A DNA stretch of 64,000 bases, taken from NCBI RefSeq assembly GCF_022662105.1, contig NZ_JAKMCP010000003.1, forward strand, positions 682,001-746,000, given 5' to 3'. This document shows positions 1 through 9,336 of this stretch, piece by piece. Below the pieces are notes generated by a model, which worked only from the letters and a program-made list of their open reading frames with translations, was not told the DNA's origin and did no database searches. Made by a program: the position numbers and the translations under genes. The stretch's first letter is position 1; every line of letters begins with the position of its first letter. The DNA is from Aestuariivivens sediminis (GTDB lineage Bacteria; Bacteroidota; Bacteroidia; Flavobacteriales; Flavobacteriaceae).

Positions 1-3000
1 CACGGTTAAAATCTCACGTAATGTACTTGAAGCTCCATAGGCCTCAAGTGCCCATACCTCCATCTCACCAAAACGCTGTCCACCAAACTGTGCTTTACCA
101 CCAAGTGGTTGCTGAGTAATTAATGAGTATGGTCCTATAGAACGGGCGTGCATTTTATCGTCAACCATGTGTCCTAACTTAAGCATATAGATCACACCCA
201 CTGTTGCTGCTTGATCAAAACGTTCACCTGTACCCCCATCGTATAAATGGGTATGGCCATAGCGTGGAATGGCAGCTTCATCAGTCAATTCATTAATTTG
301 GTCGATCGTTGCCCCATCAAAAATAGGAGTAGCAAATTTACGATCTAATTTTTGACCTGCCCACCCAAGAACAGTTTCATAAATCTGACCAATGTTCATA
401 CGTGAAGGTACTCCCAATGGATTCAAAACGATATCTACAGGAGTTCCATCTTCAAGAAAAGGCATATCCTCTTCACGAACAATTCGGGCAACAATACCCT
501 TGTTACCATGACGTCCAGCCATCTTATCACCTACTTTAAGTTTACGTTTTTTGGCAATATAAACTTTGGCAAGTTTTATAATTCCCGCAGGTAATTCATC
601 TCCTACTGAAATCGTAAATTTCTCACGACGCAATGACCCTTGTAAGTCATTTTCCTTAATCTTATAGTTATGAATTAAATCGGCAACAAGTTGATTGGTA
701 TGATCGTCTGTGGTCCATTTACCAGATACTAAATGTGCATAATCATCTACCGCATTTAACATTTTAAGCGTAAATTTCTTACCCTTTTGAAGCACTTCCT
801 CACCTAAATCGTTATATACACCTTGAGCTGTTTTACCATTAACAATTGCAAAAAGCTTTTCAATTAAAACATTTTTTAAATCTTCAAATTTAGCATCATA
901 AATGCCTTCTAACTGTAAAATATCGTCTTTGTCCTGAGCGCGTTTTCTTTTGTCTTTTACGGCTCTGGCAAATAACTTTTTATCAATTACTACACCATTT
1001 AATGAAGGGGAGGCTTTTAAAGATGCATCTTTAACATCCCCGGCTTTGTCTCCGAAAATGGCACGTAACAATTTTTCTTCAGGTGTAGGATCACTTTCAC
1101 CTTTTGGTGTTATCTTACCAATAAGTATATCTCCGGGTTTTACCTCGGCACCTATGCGAATCATTCCGTTTTCATCCAAATCTTTGGTAGCTTCTTCTGA
1201 AACGTTTGGAATATCATTCGTTAACTCCTCATTTCCAAGCTTGGTATCCCTAACTTCTAAAGAATATTCATCGATATGAATGGATGTAAAGATATCTTCA
1301 CGAACCACTTTTTCAGAAATAACAATAGCATCCTCAAAGTTATATCCTTTCCACGGCATAAAAGCCACTTTCATATTTCTACCAAGGGCCAATTCACCAT
1401 TTTGAGTAGCATATCCTTCACACAACACCTGACCTTTGGTTACTTTGTCTCCCTTAATTACAATTGGTTTTAAATTAATGGAAGTGCCTTGGTTTGTTTT
1501 TCTGAATTTCACCAATTCATAAGTTTTAATATCACTATCAAAACTTACTTTGGCTTCATCTTCGGTACGCTCATACTTAATTTTAATCTCGTTTGCATCA
1601 ACGTAAAGTACTTCGCCATTACCTTCAGCATTAATTAATACCCTTGAATCGGACGCAACTTGACGCTCCAGTCCGGTACCTACAATGGGTGATTGAGGTA
1701 ATAACAAAGGTACTGCTTGACGCATCATGTTTGATCCCATTAATGCACGGTTCGCATCATCGTGCTCTAAGAATGGAATTAATGACGCTGATATAGACGA
1801 TATCTGATTGGGAGCGACATCTGTATAATGAACATTTATAGGTTCAACCACAGGGAAATCACCTTCCATTCTGGAAATGACCTTATCATGTAAAATCTTG
1901 CCTTTGTCATCAACCTTTACTGTAGCTTGTGCGATGAGTTTTTCCTCTTCTTCCTCAGCACTTAAATAAACAGGGGCTCCCTTAATGTCTACCACACCAT
2001 TTTCAACCGGACGATAAGGGGTCTCAATGAATCCCATGGAGTTTACCTTGGCATATACCGAAAGTGATGATATTAAACCAATGTTAGGTCCTTCTGGTGT
2101 TTCAATAGGACATAATCGCCCATAATGCGTGTAATGAACGTCACGTACTTCAAACCCGGCTCTTTCTCGAGATAAACCACCTGGACCTAATGCGGATAAA
2201 CGACGCTTATGCGTAATTTCCGCTAGAGGATTGGTTTGGTCCATAAATTGAGACAACTGATTAGTCCCGAAAAACGAATTTATAACTGACGATAACGTCT
2301 TCGCATTAATCAGGTCTATTGGGGTAAACACTTCATTATCCCTTACATTCATACGCTCACGGATGGTACGTGCCATACGTGCTAAACCAACTCCGAATTG
2401 TTGTGATAATTGCTCACCTACAGTACGCACACGTCGGTTTGACAAGTGGTCAATATCATCAATCTCTGCTTTAGAGTTAATCAACTCGATTAAGTATTTG
2501 ATAATAGTTATGATATCTTCCTTGGTAAGCACCTGCTTATCCATTCCGATATCAAGACCTAACTTTTTGTTCATTCTATAACGTCCAACTTCTCCTAATG
2601 AATAACGTTGATCACTAAAAAATAATTTATCAATAATACCACGAGCGGTCTCCTCATCTGGTGGTTCAGCATTGCGCAATTGGCGATAAATATGTTCTAC
2701 AGCCTCCTTTTCTGAATTCGTAGGGTCCTTTTGTAAGGTGTTGTGAATAATGGCATAATCACCTTGCTCCGAAGTTTCCTTATGTAAAAGAATAGTTTTT
2801 ACTTCCGCTTCTAGAATTTCTTCTATATTGTCCTTATCAAGAACGGTATCACGGTCCAAAACAATTTCGTTTCGTTCAATAGAAACAACTTCACCAGTAT
2901 CTTCATCGACAAAATCTTCATGCCAAGTATTGAGGACACGAGCGGCTAACTTTCTGCCTAAATATTTTTTTAAGCCGGATTTAGAAACTTTAACCTCTTC

Positions 3001-3666
3001 TGCCAAGTCAAATATTTCCAATATATCCTTATCACGCTCAAATCCAATGGCACGGAAAAGTGTGGTAACAGGTAATTTCTTCTTTCTATCTATATAGGCA
3101 TACATCACCTGATTAATATCTGTAGCAAATTCAATCCAAGATCCTTTAAATGGGATAACTCTCGCCGAATATAATTTAGTTCCATTAGCATGAAACGACT
3201 GACCAAAGAATACGCCGGGTGATCGGTGTAATTGTGATACAACAACACGTTCTGCACCATTTATAACGAAAGTACCGCTTGGAGTCATGTATGGTATGGT
3301 CCCTAAATACACATCTTGAACGATCGTTTCAAAATCCTCATGTTCAGGATCTGTACAATACAGTTTTAACCTTGCTTTAAGAGGTACACTGTAGGTAAGC
3401 CCTCTTTCAATACACTCTTCAATAGCATATCTGGGTGGATCTACAAAATAATCTAGAAATTCTAATACGAATTGATTACGTGAATCTGTTATTGGAAAAT
3501 TTTCCATGAAGGTATTATATAACCCTTCGTCTCCTCGTTCTTCAGATTTAGTCTCCAATTGGAAAAAATCCTGGAATGACTTAATTTGTATATCCAAGAA
3601 ATCTGGATATTCGGTTCTGTTTACAATGGAGGAGAAATTTAATCTTTCAGCTTGTGTTGACAACAT
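1..3666 (-). CDS. rpoB: DNA-directed RNA polymerase subunit beta (3' end off window)
   Basis: Catalytic beta subunit of RNA polymerase. The frame is open from an ATG at 3666 ([11 protein letters not shown]) to base 1, giving 1222 codons, so about 50 C-terminal residues lie outside the window. The rifampicin-pocket stretch is recognisable (QLSQFMDQ, then [13 protein letters not shown], with the Ser equivalent to E. coli S531 at residue 491), followed by RPIETPEG-type and GRHGNKG motifs near the C-terminus. The pocket has the sensitive-type residues at the usual D516, H526 and S531 equivalents. It follows rplL after a 192-base gap containing inverted repeats, as in the standard rplKAJL-rpoBC arrangement. 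Identification is certain from family knowledge. Confidence 0.98.
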   Translation of the reverse strand, partial: MLSTQAERLNFSSIVNRTEYPDFLDIQIKSFQDFFQLETKSEERGDEGLYNTFMENFPITDSRNQFVLEFLDYFVDPPRYAIEECIERGLTYSVPLKARLKLYCTDPEHEDFETIVQDVYLGTIPYMTPSGTFVINGAERVVVSQLHRSPGVFFGQSFHANGTKLYSARVIPFKGSWIEFATDINQVMYAYIDRKKKLPVTTLFRAIGFERDKDILEIFDLAEEVKVSKSGLKKYLGRKLAARVLNTWHEDFVDEDTGEVVSIERNEIVLDRDTVLDKDNIEEILEAEVKTILLHKETSEQGDYAIIHNTLQKDPTNSEKEAVEHIYRQLRNAEPPDEETARGIIDKLFFSDQRYSLGEVGRYRMNKKLGLDIGMDKQVLTKEDIITIIKYLIELINSKAEIDDIDHLSNRRVRTVGEQLSQQFGVGLARMARTIRERMNVRDNEVFTPIDLINAKTLSSVINSFFGTNQLSQFMDQTNPLAEITHKRRLSALGPGGLSRERAGFEVRDVHYTHYGRLCPIETPEGPNIGLISSLSVYAKVNSMGFIETPYRPVENGVVDIKGAPVYLSAEEEEEKLIAQATVKVDDKGKILHDKVISRMEGDFPVVEPINVHYTDVAPNQISSISASLIPFLEHDDANRALMGSNMMRQAVPLLLPQSPIVGTGLERQVASDSRVLINAEGNGEVLYVDANEIKIKYERTEDEAKVSFDSDIKTYELVKFRKTNQGTSINLKPIVIKGDKVTKGQVLCEGYATQNGELALGRNMKVAFMPWKGYNFEDAIVISEKVVREDIFTSIHIDEYSLEVRDTKLGNEELTNDIPNVSEEATKDLDENGMIRIGAEVKPGDILIGKITPKGESDPTPEEKLLRAIFGDKAGDVKDASLKASPSLNGVVIDKKLFARAVKDKRKRAQDKDDILQLEGIYDAKFEDLKNVLIEKLFAIVNGKTAQGVYNDLGEEVLQKGKKFTLKMLNAVDDYAHLVSGKWTTDDHTNQLVADLIHNYKIKENDLQGSLRREKFTISVGDELPAGIIKLAKVYIAKKRKLKVGDKMAGRHGNKGIVARIVREEDMPFLEDGTPVDIVLNPLGVPSRMNIGQIYETVLGWAGQKLDRKFATPIFDGATIDQINELTDEAAIPRYGHTHLYDGGTGERFDQAATVGVIYMLKLGHMVDDKMHARSIGPYSLITQQPLGGKAQFGGQRFGEMEVWALEAYGASSTLREILTV

Positions 3667-3698
3667 CAATGGACGAAATTTTGATTAAAAAATAGTGA

Positions 3699-3716
3699 TA
3701 GTGTTTGTAAACACTA
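3699..3716. repeat. 8-bp inverted repeat upstream of rpoB
   Basis: A perfect 8-base inverted repeat (TAGTGTTT, 2-base centre, AAACACTA) lies 32 bases upstream of the rpoB ATG. In RNA it would give only a strained hairpin, so it could equally be a DNA-level protein site. Function is not known. Confidence 0.5.
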
Positions 3717-3794
3717 CTTAAATGGGCCAAATAACATGATTAAAATAACAATGCCATCTAGTCATTTTTACGGTATATATTATATACGCAAAAT

Positions 3795-3835
3795 GGTTTA
3801 GGTCTTATCCCGAGTTATCGAGACAAACCTAAACC
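3795..3835 (-). promoter_or_regulatory. rplL-rpoB intergenic hairpin, possible attenuator
   Basis: GGTTTAGGT and ACCTAAACC form a 9-bp stem around a 23-base loop, 23 bases after the rplL stop on the minus strand. The following minus-strand bases (ATTTTG) are only weakly U-rich. By analogy with the partial terminator between rplL and rpoB in enterobacteria, it may reduce rpoBC transcription relative to the ribosomal protein genes. That role is inference. Confidence 0.45.
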
Positions 3836-3858
3836 TTTGTATTGATTGAGCGTTAAGC

Positions 3859-4236
3859 TTATTTAAGCTCAACTTCAGCTCCTGCTTCTTCTAACTGTGA
3901 TTTTAAAGCCTCTGCTTCATCTTTGGAAACCCCTTCTTTAATTGCGTTAGGTGCACCATCAACTAATTCTTTAGCTTCTTTTAATCCTAAACCAGTCAAT
4001 TCTTTAACTAATTTTACAACTGCTAACTTAGAAGCTCCAGCTGCTTTTAATACTACATCAAACTCAGTTTGAGCCTCACCAGCATCGTCTCCACCTCCAG
4101 CGGCAGGACCAGCCACTGCAACTGCAGCAGCTGCAGGCTCGATACCATACTCTTCCTTTAATATAGTAGCTAACTCATTTACTTCTTTAACTGTCAAGTT
4201 AACTAATTGTTCTGCGAAATCTTTTAAATCTGCCAT
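3859..4236 (-). CDS. rplL: Ribosomal protein bL12 (L7/L12)
   Basis: Stalk protein of the large ribosomal subunit that recruits translational GTPases. It has 125 residues, the usual size. An N-terminal dimerisation helix ([19 protein letters not shown]) is followed by an Ala/Gly-rich hinge at about residues 36-55 and the conserved C-terminal domain ([22 protein letters not shown]) that contacts EF-Tu and EF-G. It follows rplJ by 65 bases and precedes rpoB. The two stalk proteins L10 and L12 are normally made from one message, and the order here supports that. Confidence 0.98.
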   Translation of the reverse strand: MADLKDFAEQLVNLTVKEVNELATILKEEYGIEPAAAAVAVAGPAAGGGDDAGEAQTEFDVVLKAAGASKLAVVKLVKELTGLGLKEAKELVDGAPNAIKEGVSKDEAEALKSQLEEAGAEVELK

Positions 4237-4301
4237 TTTTCTATCGTTTTAATAAATTTTTAATTTTAATATGTGTAATAAAGTGCGAACTTATTTTAGT
4301 A

Positions 4302-4823
4302 CTATCCTTCTTTTTCTGATAGTGTTTTAATAATACCTGCTAATTTTCCTCCACCCGATTGAAGCGCGGAAATCACATTCTTAGCTGGAGACTGTAATAA
4401 CATGACAATATCTCCTATCAATTCTTCTCTAGATTTGATATCCACTAAGGTGTCTAATTGATTGTCCCCTATATAAATAGCTTCTTCAATAAAAGCTCCT
4501 TTCAATAAAGGTTTTTCAGATTTCTTTCTGAAGTTTTTTATTACCTTAGCCGGTGCATTTCCGGTTTCAGAATACATTACTGAGGTATTACCTTTTAAAA
4601 CTGTAGGAAGTTCCCCAAACTGCTTGTCTGACGCTTCCATTGCCTTTGCAAGTAAAGTGTTCTTAACTACCGCTAATTTTACGTTTGCTTTAAAACAGGC
4701 ACGTCGTAAATCAGAAGTTGCTCCTGCATTTAACCCTGATATATCCGCTAAATAAATATTTGCGCTACTGGCTAATTGTGCAGTTAAGTCTTCAATTACT
4801 TGTGATTTTTCTTCTCTTGTCAT
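4302..4823 (-). CDS. rplJ: Ribosomal protein uL10
   Basis: Stalk base protein that binds 23S rRNA and carries bL12 dimers. It has 173 residues with the N-terminal RNA-binding domain (DLRRACFKANVKLAVVKNTLLAKA at about 38-61) and a C-terminal helix for bL12 docking. Only 12 bases separate it from rplA, so there is no room for a separate L10 leader directly in front of it. It is probably co-transcribed with rplK and rplA upstream, and any autogenous control would have to act on the longer message. Confidence 0.97.
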   Translation of the reverse strand: MTREEKSQVIEDLTAQLASSANIYLADISGLNAGATSDLRRACFKANVKLAVVKNTLLAKAMEASDKQFGELPTVLKGNTSVMYSETGNAPAKVIKNFRKKSEKPLLKGAFIEEAIYIGDNQLDTLVDIKSREELIGDIVMLLQSPAKNVISALQSGGGKLAGIIKTLSEKEG

Positions 4824-4835
4824 AATAAAAGTTTA

Positions 4836-5525
4836 TTAACCAACTTTTGGGTCAACTGAAACACTGGGGCTCATAGTACTCGATAAGTAAATACTTTTTA
4901 CGTATGTCCCTTTTGCAGCAGTTGGTTTTAATTTTATTAATGTTTGTATTAATTCGTTTGCATTACCCGCAATTTTATCTGCACTAAATGATGCTTTACC
5001 AATTGCAGCATGAACAATACCAGTTTTATCAACTTTGAAATCAATTTTCCCGGCTTTTACTTCACTAACAGCTTTAGCGATGTCCATGGTAACCGTACCT
5101 GTTTTGGGATTTGGCATCAAACCACGAGGACCTAATATACGTCCCAGGGGACCTAATTTTCCCATTACACTTGGCATGGTAATTATCACGTCAACATCGG
5201 TCCAGCCATTTTTAATTTTATCAAGGTATTCATCCAATCCGACATAATCAGCTCCAGCTTCCTGAGCTTCTGCTTCTTTATCCGGAGTAACCAAAGCTAA
5301 AACTTTCATGTCTTTACCAGTACCATGAGGAAGTGAAACCACACCTCTTACCATCTGATTAGCTTTTCTGGGATCAACCCCTAAACGAACCGCGATATCA
5401 ACTGATGCGTCAAACTTTGTATTGGTGATTTCTTTTACCAAGGCAGATGCTTCAACTAATGAATATAATCTCCCCTTTTCTATCTTAGCCAAAGCTTCCT
5501 TTTGCTTTTTTGTTAATCTTGCCAT
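4836..5525 (-). CDS. rplA: Ribosomal protein uL1
   Basis: Mobile L1-stalk protein of the 50S subunit, 229 residues as expected. The signature region ([10 protein letters not shown], preceded by [11 protein letters not shown]) lies at about residues 128-147. It follows rplK after 19 bases and is followed by rplJ after 12 bases. In other bacteria L1 represses the rplK-rplA message. I did not find an obvious copy of the rRNA-mimic site, though the 75-base nusG-rplK gap is where it would be expected. Confidence 0.98.
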   Translation of the reverse strand: MARLTKKQKEALAKIEKGRLYSLVEASALVKEITNTKFDASVDIAVRLGVDPRKANQMVRGVVSLPHGTGKDMKVLALVTPDKEAEAQEAGADYVGLDEYLDKIKNGWTDVDVIITMPSVMGKLGPLGRILGPRGLMPNPKTGTVTMDIAKAVSEVKAGKIDFKVDKTGIVHAAIGKASFSADKIAGNANELIQTLIKLKPTAAKGTYVKSIYLSSTMSPSVSVDPKVG

Positions 5526-5544
5526 TTTTAATGTCTTTAATAGA

Positions 5545-5982
5545 TTAAGAAGGGAATTTTCCCGTTACAGTTATTCCCATGGATCTTGCGGTACCAGCAA
5601 CCATCTTCATAGCAGATTCCACTGTAAATGCATTTAAATCTTGCATTTTGTCCTCTGCTATGGATTTGATTTGATCCCACGAAACTTTAGCTACTTTCCT
5701 TCGGTTTGGTTCTCCTGAACCCTTCTTTAATTTGGCCGCTTCTAATAATTGTACTGCAGCTGGAGGCGTTTTAATAACAAAATCAAACGACTTGTCTTTA
5801 TAAACTGAGATAACAACAGGTAATATTTTACCTGCCTTGTCTTGGGTTCTCGCATTAAATTGCTTACAGAACTCCATAATGTTAACTCCAGCAGCACCTA
5901 AAGCGGGTCCAACCGGTGGCGATGGATTCGCAGCACCTCCCCGAACTTGTAACTTAACTACTTTACCTAATTCTTTTGCCAT
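5545..5982 (-). CDS. rplK: Ribosomal protein uL11
   Basis: Binds the GTPase-associated centre of 23S rRNA. I chose the ATG at 5982 ([16 protein letters not shown], 145 residues) over an in-frame ATG eight codons upstream, because family members start MAKE/MAKK and the extra residues MYQLKLLK are not conserved in type. Conserved features include the Pro-rich N-terminal segment ([11 protein letters not shown]) and the C-terminal rRNA-binding domain ([10 protein letters not shown]). It lies between nusG (75-base gap) and rplA. Confidence 0.97.
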   Translation of the reverse strand: MAKELGKVVKLQVRGGAANPSPPVGPALGAAGVNIMEFCKQFNARTQDKAGKILPVVISVYKDKSFDFVIKTPPAAVQLLEAAKLKKGSGEPNRRKVAKVSWDQIKSIAEDKMQDLNAFTVESAMKMVAGTARSMGITVTGKFPS

Positions 5983-6057
5983 TTTTAATAATTTAAGTTG
6001 GTACAATCTTTAATATTGGAAGCGAAAATTATACCTTTATATATAGTGTAACAATTA

Positions 6058-6612
6058 TTATACTTTTTCAACCTGCATATAACTGAGCTCCAATGGTGTT
6101 TTTCTTCCAAAAATCTTCACCATGACTTCTAGTTTACGCTTTTCTTCATTTATCTTTTCGATAGTACCATCAAAACCATTAAATGGCCCATCTATTACTT
6201 TTACAGTTTCACCCTTTGTGAAAGGTATGGCGACATTCGTTGATTCTTCAACAGAAAGTTCATCGACCTTACCTAGCATACGGTTAACTTCGGATGGTCT
6301 TAATGGTACCGGATCTCCTCCTTTGGTTTCTCCTAAAAATCCAATAACATTAGTGACCGACCTAATGATGTGTGGTACTTCACCAGAAAGGTTAGCTTGA
6401 ATCATAATGTAACCTGGGAAGAAAACTTTTTCTTTACTTATTTTTTTCCCATTTCTAATTTGAATTACTTTTTCCGTAGGGACCAATACTTGATCTACAT
6501 AATCCTGAAGGCCTAAACGAGCTATTTCGTTCTCGATGTAGGTCTTGATTTTATTTTCCTGACCACTTACAGCCCTAACGACATACCATTTTTTTTCACT
6601 TACTTCTGACAT
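6058..6612 (-). CDS. nusG: Transcription termination/antitermination protein NusG
   Basis: General elongation factor that links RNA polymerase to Rho or to the ribosome. It has 184 residues. An NGN domain spans about 8-120 (KKWYVVRAVSGQENKIK, FFPGYI) and a C-terminal KOW domain about 130-184 (VKVIDGPFNGFDGTIEKI). Family length and both domains are intact. The gene sits 9 bases downstream of secE, the usual secE-nusG-rplK order, so the three are probably one transcript. Confidence 0.98.
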   Translation of the reverse strand: MSEVSEKKWYVVRAVSGQENKIKTYIENEIARLGLQDYVDQVLVPTEKVIQIRNGKKISKEKVFFPGYIMIQANLSGEVPHIIRSVTNVIGFLGETKGGDPVPLRPSEVNRMLGKVDELSVEESTNVAIPFTKGETVKVIDGPFNGFDGTIEKINEEKRKLEVMVKIFGRKTPLELSYMQVEKV

Positions 6613-6621
6613 AATTTCTTT

Positions 6622-6819
6622 TTAACCATTAATCCAATCAAAGTAAAGTGTAATAACTTTGCTGAAAACTGTATCTACACCCCAAATTGCTAAGGAGAAG
6701 ATAATTGAAAAAACAGCCACCAGAACAGTTAATTTTTGAGCTTCTGCCCAAGGTGTCCAAGTAACATTATTCTTTAATTCTTCGAATGATTCCTTAATAT
6801 AATTTACAATTCCAGACAT
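6622..6819 (-). CDS. secE: Preprotein translocase subunit SecE
   Basis: Small clamp subunit of the SecYEG translocon in the inner membrane. It has 65 residues: a short amphipathic N-terminal helix (IVNYIKESFEELKNNVTWTP), with the conserved V-T-W-P motif, and one transmembrane segment at about residues 29-58. This is the short single-span form found in most bacteria. It lies between tRNA-Trp and nusG, the standard context. Confidence 0.95.
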   Translation of the reverse strand: MSGIVNYIKESFEELKNNVTWTPWAEAQKLTVLVAVFSIIFSLAIWGVDTVFSKVITLYFDWING

Positions 6820-6976
6820 TTAATTATTTTTTTTACACATATAAAGCGTAATTATTGAGAATTATTTTCTCTTTCCAGGGTTCTATAATTTTTTTGTTAG
6901 CTATTTTAAATACGTCATCCCAAATCATAATCCCTAATCCAGATAATCGTATTCGTTGCTCTCAACTTTTCGTTTG

Positions 6977-7049
6977 CACGGGTTGAGAGACTCGAACTCC
7001 CGACACCTGGTTTTGGAGACCAGTGCTCTACCAACTGAGCTAAACCCGT
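6977..7049 (-). tRNA. tRNA-Trp (anticodon CCA)
   Basis: A 73-base cloverleaf. The acceptor stem ACGGGTT/AACCCGT, the D arm TAGCTCAGTTGGTAGAGC, an anticodon stem CTGGT/ACCAG enclosing CTCCAAA (anticodon CCA), and a T loop with TTCGAGT are all present. CCA is not encoded. It sits between tuf and secE, a placement shared by many bacteria. Confidence 0.97.
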
Positions 7050-7064
7050 AAATATAAGTCAAAA

Positions 7065-7089
7065 GGCATCACGCTTTTAGCGTGATACC
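7065..7089 (-). terminator. Hairpin between tuf and tRNA-Trp
   Basis: On the minus strand GGTATCACGC and GCGTGATGCC pair (10 bp with one G-U) around a TAAAA loop, followed by TTTT. It lies 26 bases after the tuf stop and just before tRNA-Trp. It could be a partial terminator for tuf or a processing signal for the tRNA. The U-tract is short. Confidence 0.6.
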
Positions 7090-7115
7090 TTAAAGAATTT
7101 ATATTAATCTATCGT

Positions 7116-8303
7116 TTAATCTAAAATTTCAGTTACCTGACCAGCACCTACAGTTCTACCTCCTTCACGTATCGCAAAACGCAAACCAACGTTCATAGCA
7201 ATGGATTGAATTAGATCTACTGTAATTGTCAAGTTGTCACCAGGCATAACCATTTCAACACCACTTGGTAGAGTAATATTACCGGTTACATCAGTTGTAC
7301 GAACATAAAACTGTGGACGGTAATTATTGTGGAATGGTGTGTGACGACCACCTTCTTCTTTTTTCAAGATGTAAACCTCAGCTTTAAATTGTTTGTGAGG
7401 GGTTACAGAACCAGGCTTAGTAATTACCATACCTCTAGAGATTTGTGTTTTCTCAATACCTCTTAACAAGATACCAGCGTTATCACCTGCTTCACCTCTA
7501 TCCAAAATTTGGCGGAACATTTCGATACCTGTTATTGTAGAAGTCAATTTTTCTGCTCCCATACCAATAATCTCAACAGGATCACCAGTTTTAGCAATAC
7601 CAGTTTCTATTCTACCGGTGGCAACCGTTCCTCGCCCAGTGATAGAGAATACATCTTCGATCGGCATTAAGAAAGGTTTATCCATATCACGAACAGGTTC
7701 TTCAATCCATGTATCACAAGCTTCCATTAATTCCATAACAGAATCCACCCATTTTTGCTCACCGTTAAGTGCACCTAAGGCAGAACCAGAGATAACAGGA
7801 CCATTATCGCCATCATATTCGTAGAAATTTAATAAATCCCTAACTTCCATGTCAACCAGCTCTAAAAGCTCTTCATCATCCACCATATCAACTTTATTTA
7901 GGAATACAACGATACGTGGAATACCTACTTGACGTCCTAATAAGATGTGCTCACGAGTTTGTGGCATTGGGCCATCAGTAGCAGCAACTACTAAAATAGC
8001 ACCATCCATTTGAGCCGCACCGGTAACCATGTTTTTTACATAATCCGCGTGACCTGGACAGTCAACGTGCGCATAGTGACGATTAGCTGTTTGATACTCA
8101 ACGTGAGAAGTATTAATTGTAATACCTCTTTCCTTTTCTTCCGGAGCATTGTCAATCTGATCAAAAGATTTTGCTTCTGATAGACCTGCATCAGCCAATA
8201 CTTTAGTAATAGCAGCAGTTAAAGTTGTTTTTCCGTGATCTACGTGTCCAATTGTACCTATATTTAAATGTGGTTTTGAACGATCGAAAGTTCCTTTTGC
8301 CAT
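7116..8303 (-). CDS. tuf: Elongation factor Tu
   Basis: GTPase that brings aminoacyl-tRNA to the ribosome. It has 395 residues. G1 GHVDHGKT at 19-26, the switch region [13 protein letters not shown]3 DCPGHADY and G4 NKVD are all intact, followed by the two beta-barrel domains ([11 protein letters not shown], then the C-terminal [19 protein letters not shown]). It lies directly downstream of a cluster of four tRNA genes on the same strand and is probably expressed from that cluster's promoter, an arrangement common in Bacteroidota and in many other phyla. Confidence 0.98.
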   Translation of the reverse strand: MAKGTFDRSKPHLNIGTIGHVDHGKTTLTAAITKVLADAGLSEAKSFDQIDNAPEEKERGITINTSHVEYQTANRHYAHVDCPGHADYVKNMVTGAAQMDGAILVVAATDGPMPQTREHILLGRQVGIPRIVVFLNKVDMVDDEELLELVDMEVRDLLNFYEYDGDNGPVISGSALGALNGEQKWVDSVMELMEACDTWIEEPVRDMDKPFLMPIEDVFSITGRGTVATGRIETGIAKTGDPVEIIGMGAEKLTSTITGIEMFRQILDRGEAGDNAGILLRGIEKTQISRGMVITKPGSVTPHKQFKAEVYILKKEEGGRHTPFHNNYRPQFYVRTTDVTGNITLPSGVEMVMPGDNLTITVDLIQSIAMNVGLRFAIREGGRTVGAGQVTEILD

Positions 8304-8368
8304 GTTAAAAAATTTTAATCTTAGTTATATAATAATATTAGTGTCTTTAATTTATGTACTTTTAATTG

Positions 8369-8440
8369 AGCCAATGACGGGATTTGAACCCGTGACCTCT
8401 TCCTTACCAAGGAAACGCTCTACCCCTGAGCTACACCGGC
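8369..8440 (-). tRNA. tRNA-Thr (anticodon GGT)
   Basis: A 72-base cloverleaf with acceptor GCCGGTG pairing with CATTGGC (two G-U pairs), an anticodon stem TTTCC/GGAAG around TTGGTAA (anticodon GGT), and a T loop with TTCAAAT. CCA is not encoded. It is the tRNA nearest tuf in a four-gene array. Confidence 0.96.
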
Positions 8441-8467
8441 AGTTCATTTACGATTACCGATTTTTAG

Positions 8468-8506
8468 ATTTACGATTTTTAATCTCGCACTTCGTAGCTC
8501 GTAAAT
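8468..8506. repeat. ACGATT-rich spacer with inverted repeat
   Basis: The spacer between tRNA-Thr(GGT) and tRNA-Gly holds two copies of TTACGATT (8448-8455 and 8470-8477). It also has an 8-bp inverted repeat, ATTTACGA (8468-8475) with TCGTAAAT (8499-8506). A similar TTACGATT/ATTTACGA stretch occurs at 63284-63298, before purK. This suggests a dispersed intergenic sequence rather than a gene. Confidence 0.4.
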
Positions 8507-8511
8507 TTTAG

Positions 8512-8584
8512 AGCGGGAGACCGGGTTCGAACCGGCGACATTCAGCTTGGAAGGCTGACGCTCTACCAACTGAGCTACTCCCGC
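8512..8584 (-). tRNA. tRNA-Gly (anticodon TCC)
   Basis: A 73-base cloverleaf with acceptor GCGGGAG/CTCCCGC, an anticodon stem TCAGC/GCTGA around CTTCCAA (anticodon TCC), and a T arm GCCGGTTCGAACCCGGT-type sequence. Discriminator base T, CCA not encoded. Confidence 0.97.
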
Positions 8585-8614
8585 ATTTGTGATTTCAGAT
8601 TGATTACTTATAAT

Positions 8615-8634
8615 TTTGATTTGATCAAATCAAA
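8615..8634. repeat. Perfect 20-bp palindrome between tRNA genes
   Basis: TTTGATTTGATCAAATCAAA is a perfect palindrome centred on a GATC, lying in the spacer between tRNA-Gly and tRNA-Tyr. It could be a processing hairpin in the tRNA precursor or a DNA-binding site. No T-run follows, so it is not a typical terminator. Confidence 0.6.
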
Positions 8635-8662
8635 CATTATTGATATACAACCTTAAATCAAC

Positions 8663-8747
8663 TGGTGGGGAGAGCAGGATTCGAACCTGCGAAGACATAG
8701 TCAACAGATTTACAGTCTGTCCTCGTTGGCCGCTTGAGTATCTCCCC
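8663..8747 (-). tRNA. tRNA-Tyr (anticodon GTA)
   Basis: A class II tRNA with a long variable arm, as expected for tyrosine. The acceptor stem is GGGGAGA/TCTCCCC, the anticodon stem ACAGA/TCTGT encloses CTGTAAA (anticodon GTA), and the T loop is TTCGAAT. The mature body is 8666-8747 (82 bases). The next three bases on the minus strand are CCA, so the 3' end may be encoded here, unlike in its neighbours, or this may be chance. Confidence 0.96.
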
Positions 8748-8828
8748 GGTAATTTTATTTCAGCTTTTTATAAGAACTTATATTAAAAAATTATATTCGT
8801 TTTTACAAAAAAAAATCTAAGTTTTACG

Positions 8829-8902
8829 AGCCTCCAGAGGGACTCGAACCCACGACCTGCTGATTACAAATCAGCTGCTCTAGCCAGCTGAGCTATGGAG
8901 GC
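8829..8902 (-). tRNA. tRNA-Thr (anticodon TGT)
   Basis: A 74-base cloverleaf with acceptor GCCTCCA/TGGAGGC and an anticodon stem GCTGA/TCAGC around TTTGTAA (anticodon TGT). The T stem GTGGG/CCCTC has one T-T mismatch. It is the first tRNA of the array, directly downstream of the hpf terminator and the cluster's likely promoter. With tRNA-Thr(GGT) it supplies two threonine isoacceptors from one transcript. Confidence 0.95.
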
Positions 8903-8929
8903 ATTTCACTACTTTTTTTTCATAAAAAA

Positions 8930-8951
8930 AGTCCGCTATTTCTAACGGACT
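8930..8951 (-). terminator. Intrinsic terminator of xerC-hpf
   Basis: On the minus strand AGTCCG pairs with CGGACT around a 10-base loop, and seven T's follow. It lies 51 bases after the hpf stop. It overlaps the probable start site of the tRNA-tuf transcription unit (see the promoter at 8953-8981). Confidence 0.75.
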
Positions 8952-8952
8952 G

Positions 8953-8981
8953 CAAATGTATATATTTATTTTCTTATTCAA
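8953..8981 (-). promoter_or_regulatory. Promoter of the tRNA-tuf unit
   Basis: On the minus strand TTG (8981-8979), 18 bases, then TACATTTG (8960-8953) matches the Bacteroidota primary promoter (TTG near -33, TAnnTTTG near -7). Initiation would fall at or within the 5' arm of the hpf terminator hairpin, so new transcripts may lack a complete hairpin and escape termination. The element is seen. The start site is inferred. Confidence 0.6.
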
Positions 8982-9002
8982 AACATTTTTTGAAAAATTT
9001 TG

Positions 9003-9305
9003 TTATGAATGTGCTCGTAGTTTTTCTTTTCTCTTTATGAGTTGTCTTTCTAAGGATGATACGGCTATATCTGCTCCTTCTTCAAAAGATTTACATTGCT
9101 TCTTTACTACTAAACTATCTCCTGGAACACTTACTCTGGCTTCAAAAATCTTATTCTCCTTGTCACTGGTATTTTCTACCTTCAAATAAACATCCGATTT
9201 AATGACTTTGTCATAAAATAATTCCAATTTATCCATTCGCTTTTGGATAAAATCCAACAATTTTTTGTCTGCACTAAAATTTACCGATTGCGTGTTTACT
9301 TTCAT
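9003..9305 (-). CDS. hpf: Ribosome hibernation promoting factor (short HPF type)
   Basis: Ribosome-associated inhibitor that binds the decoding region of the 30S subunit in slow-growing cells. I prefer the ATG at 9305 (MKVNTQSVNFSADKKL, 100 residues), which matches how family members begin. In-frame ATGs upstream would add MSNQNMRS. It has the YfiA/HPF fold pattern (LDFIQKRMDKLELFYD, IFEARVSVPGDSLVVKK) without the long C-terminal dimerisation domain. It follows xerC after about 30 bases and probably shares its transcript, ending at the 8930-8951 terminator. Confidence 0.93.
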   Translation of the reverse strand: MKVNTQSVNFSADKKLLDFIQKRMDKLELFYDKVIKSDVYLKVENTSDKENKIFEARVSVPGDSLVVKKQCKSFEEGADIAVSSLERQLIKRKEKLRAHS

Positions 9306-9336
9306 ACTTCTCATGTTTTGGTTAGACAATAATAAT

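Noticed and set aside
950-3688. Several plus-strand ORFs of 60-109 codons across the rpoB region
   Set aside because: They are antisense shadows of the confidently read rpoB gene and have no conserved features.
8369-8902. tRNA cluster as an integration hotspot
   Set aside because: All four tRNAs are intact, closely spaced and on one strand, and I see no truncated tRNA copy, integrase or foreign genes beside them.
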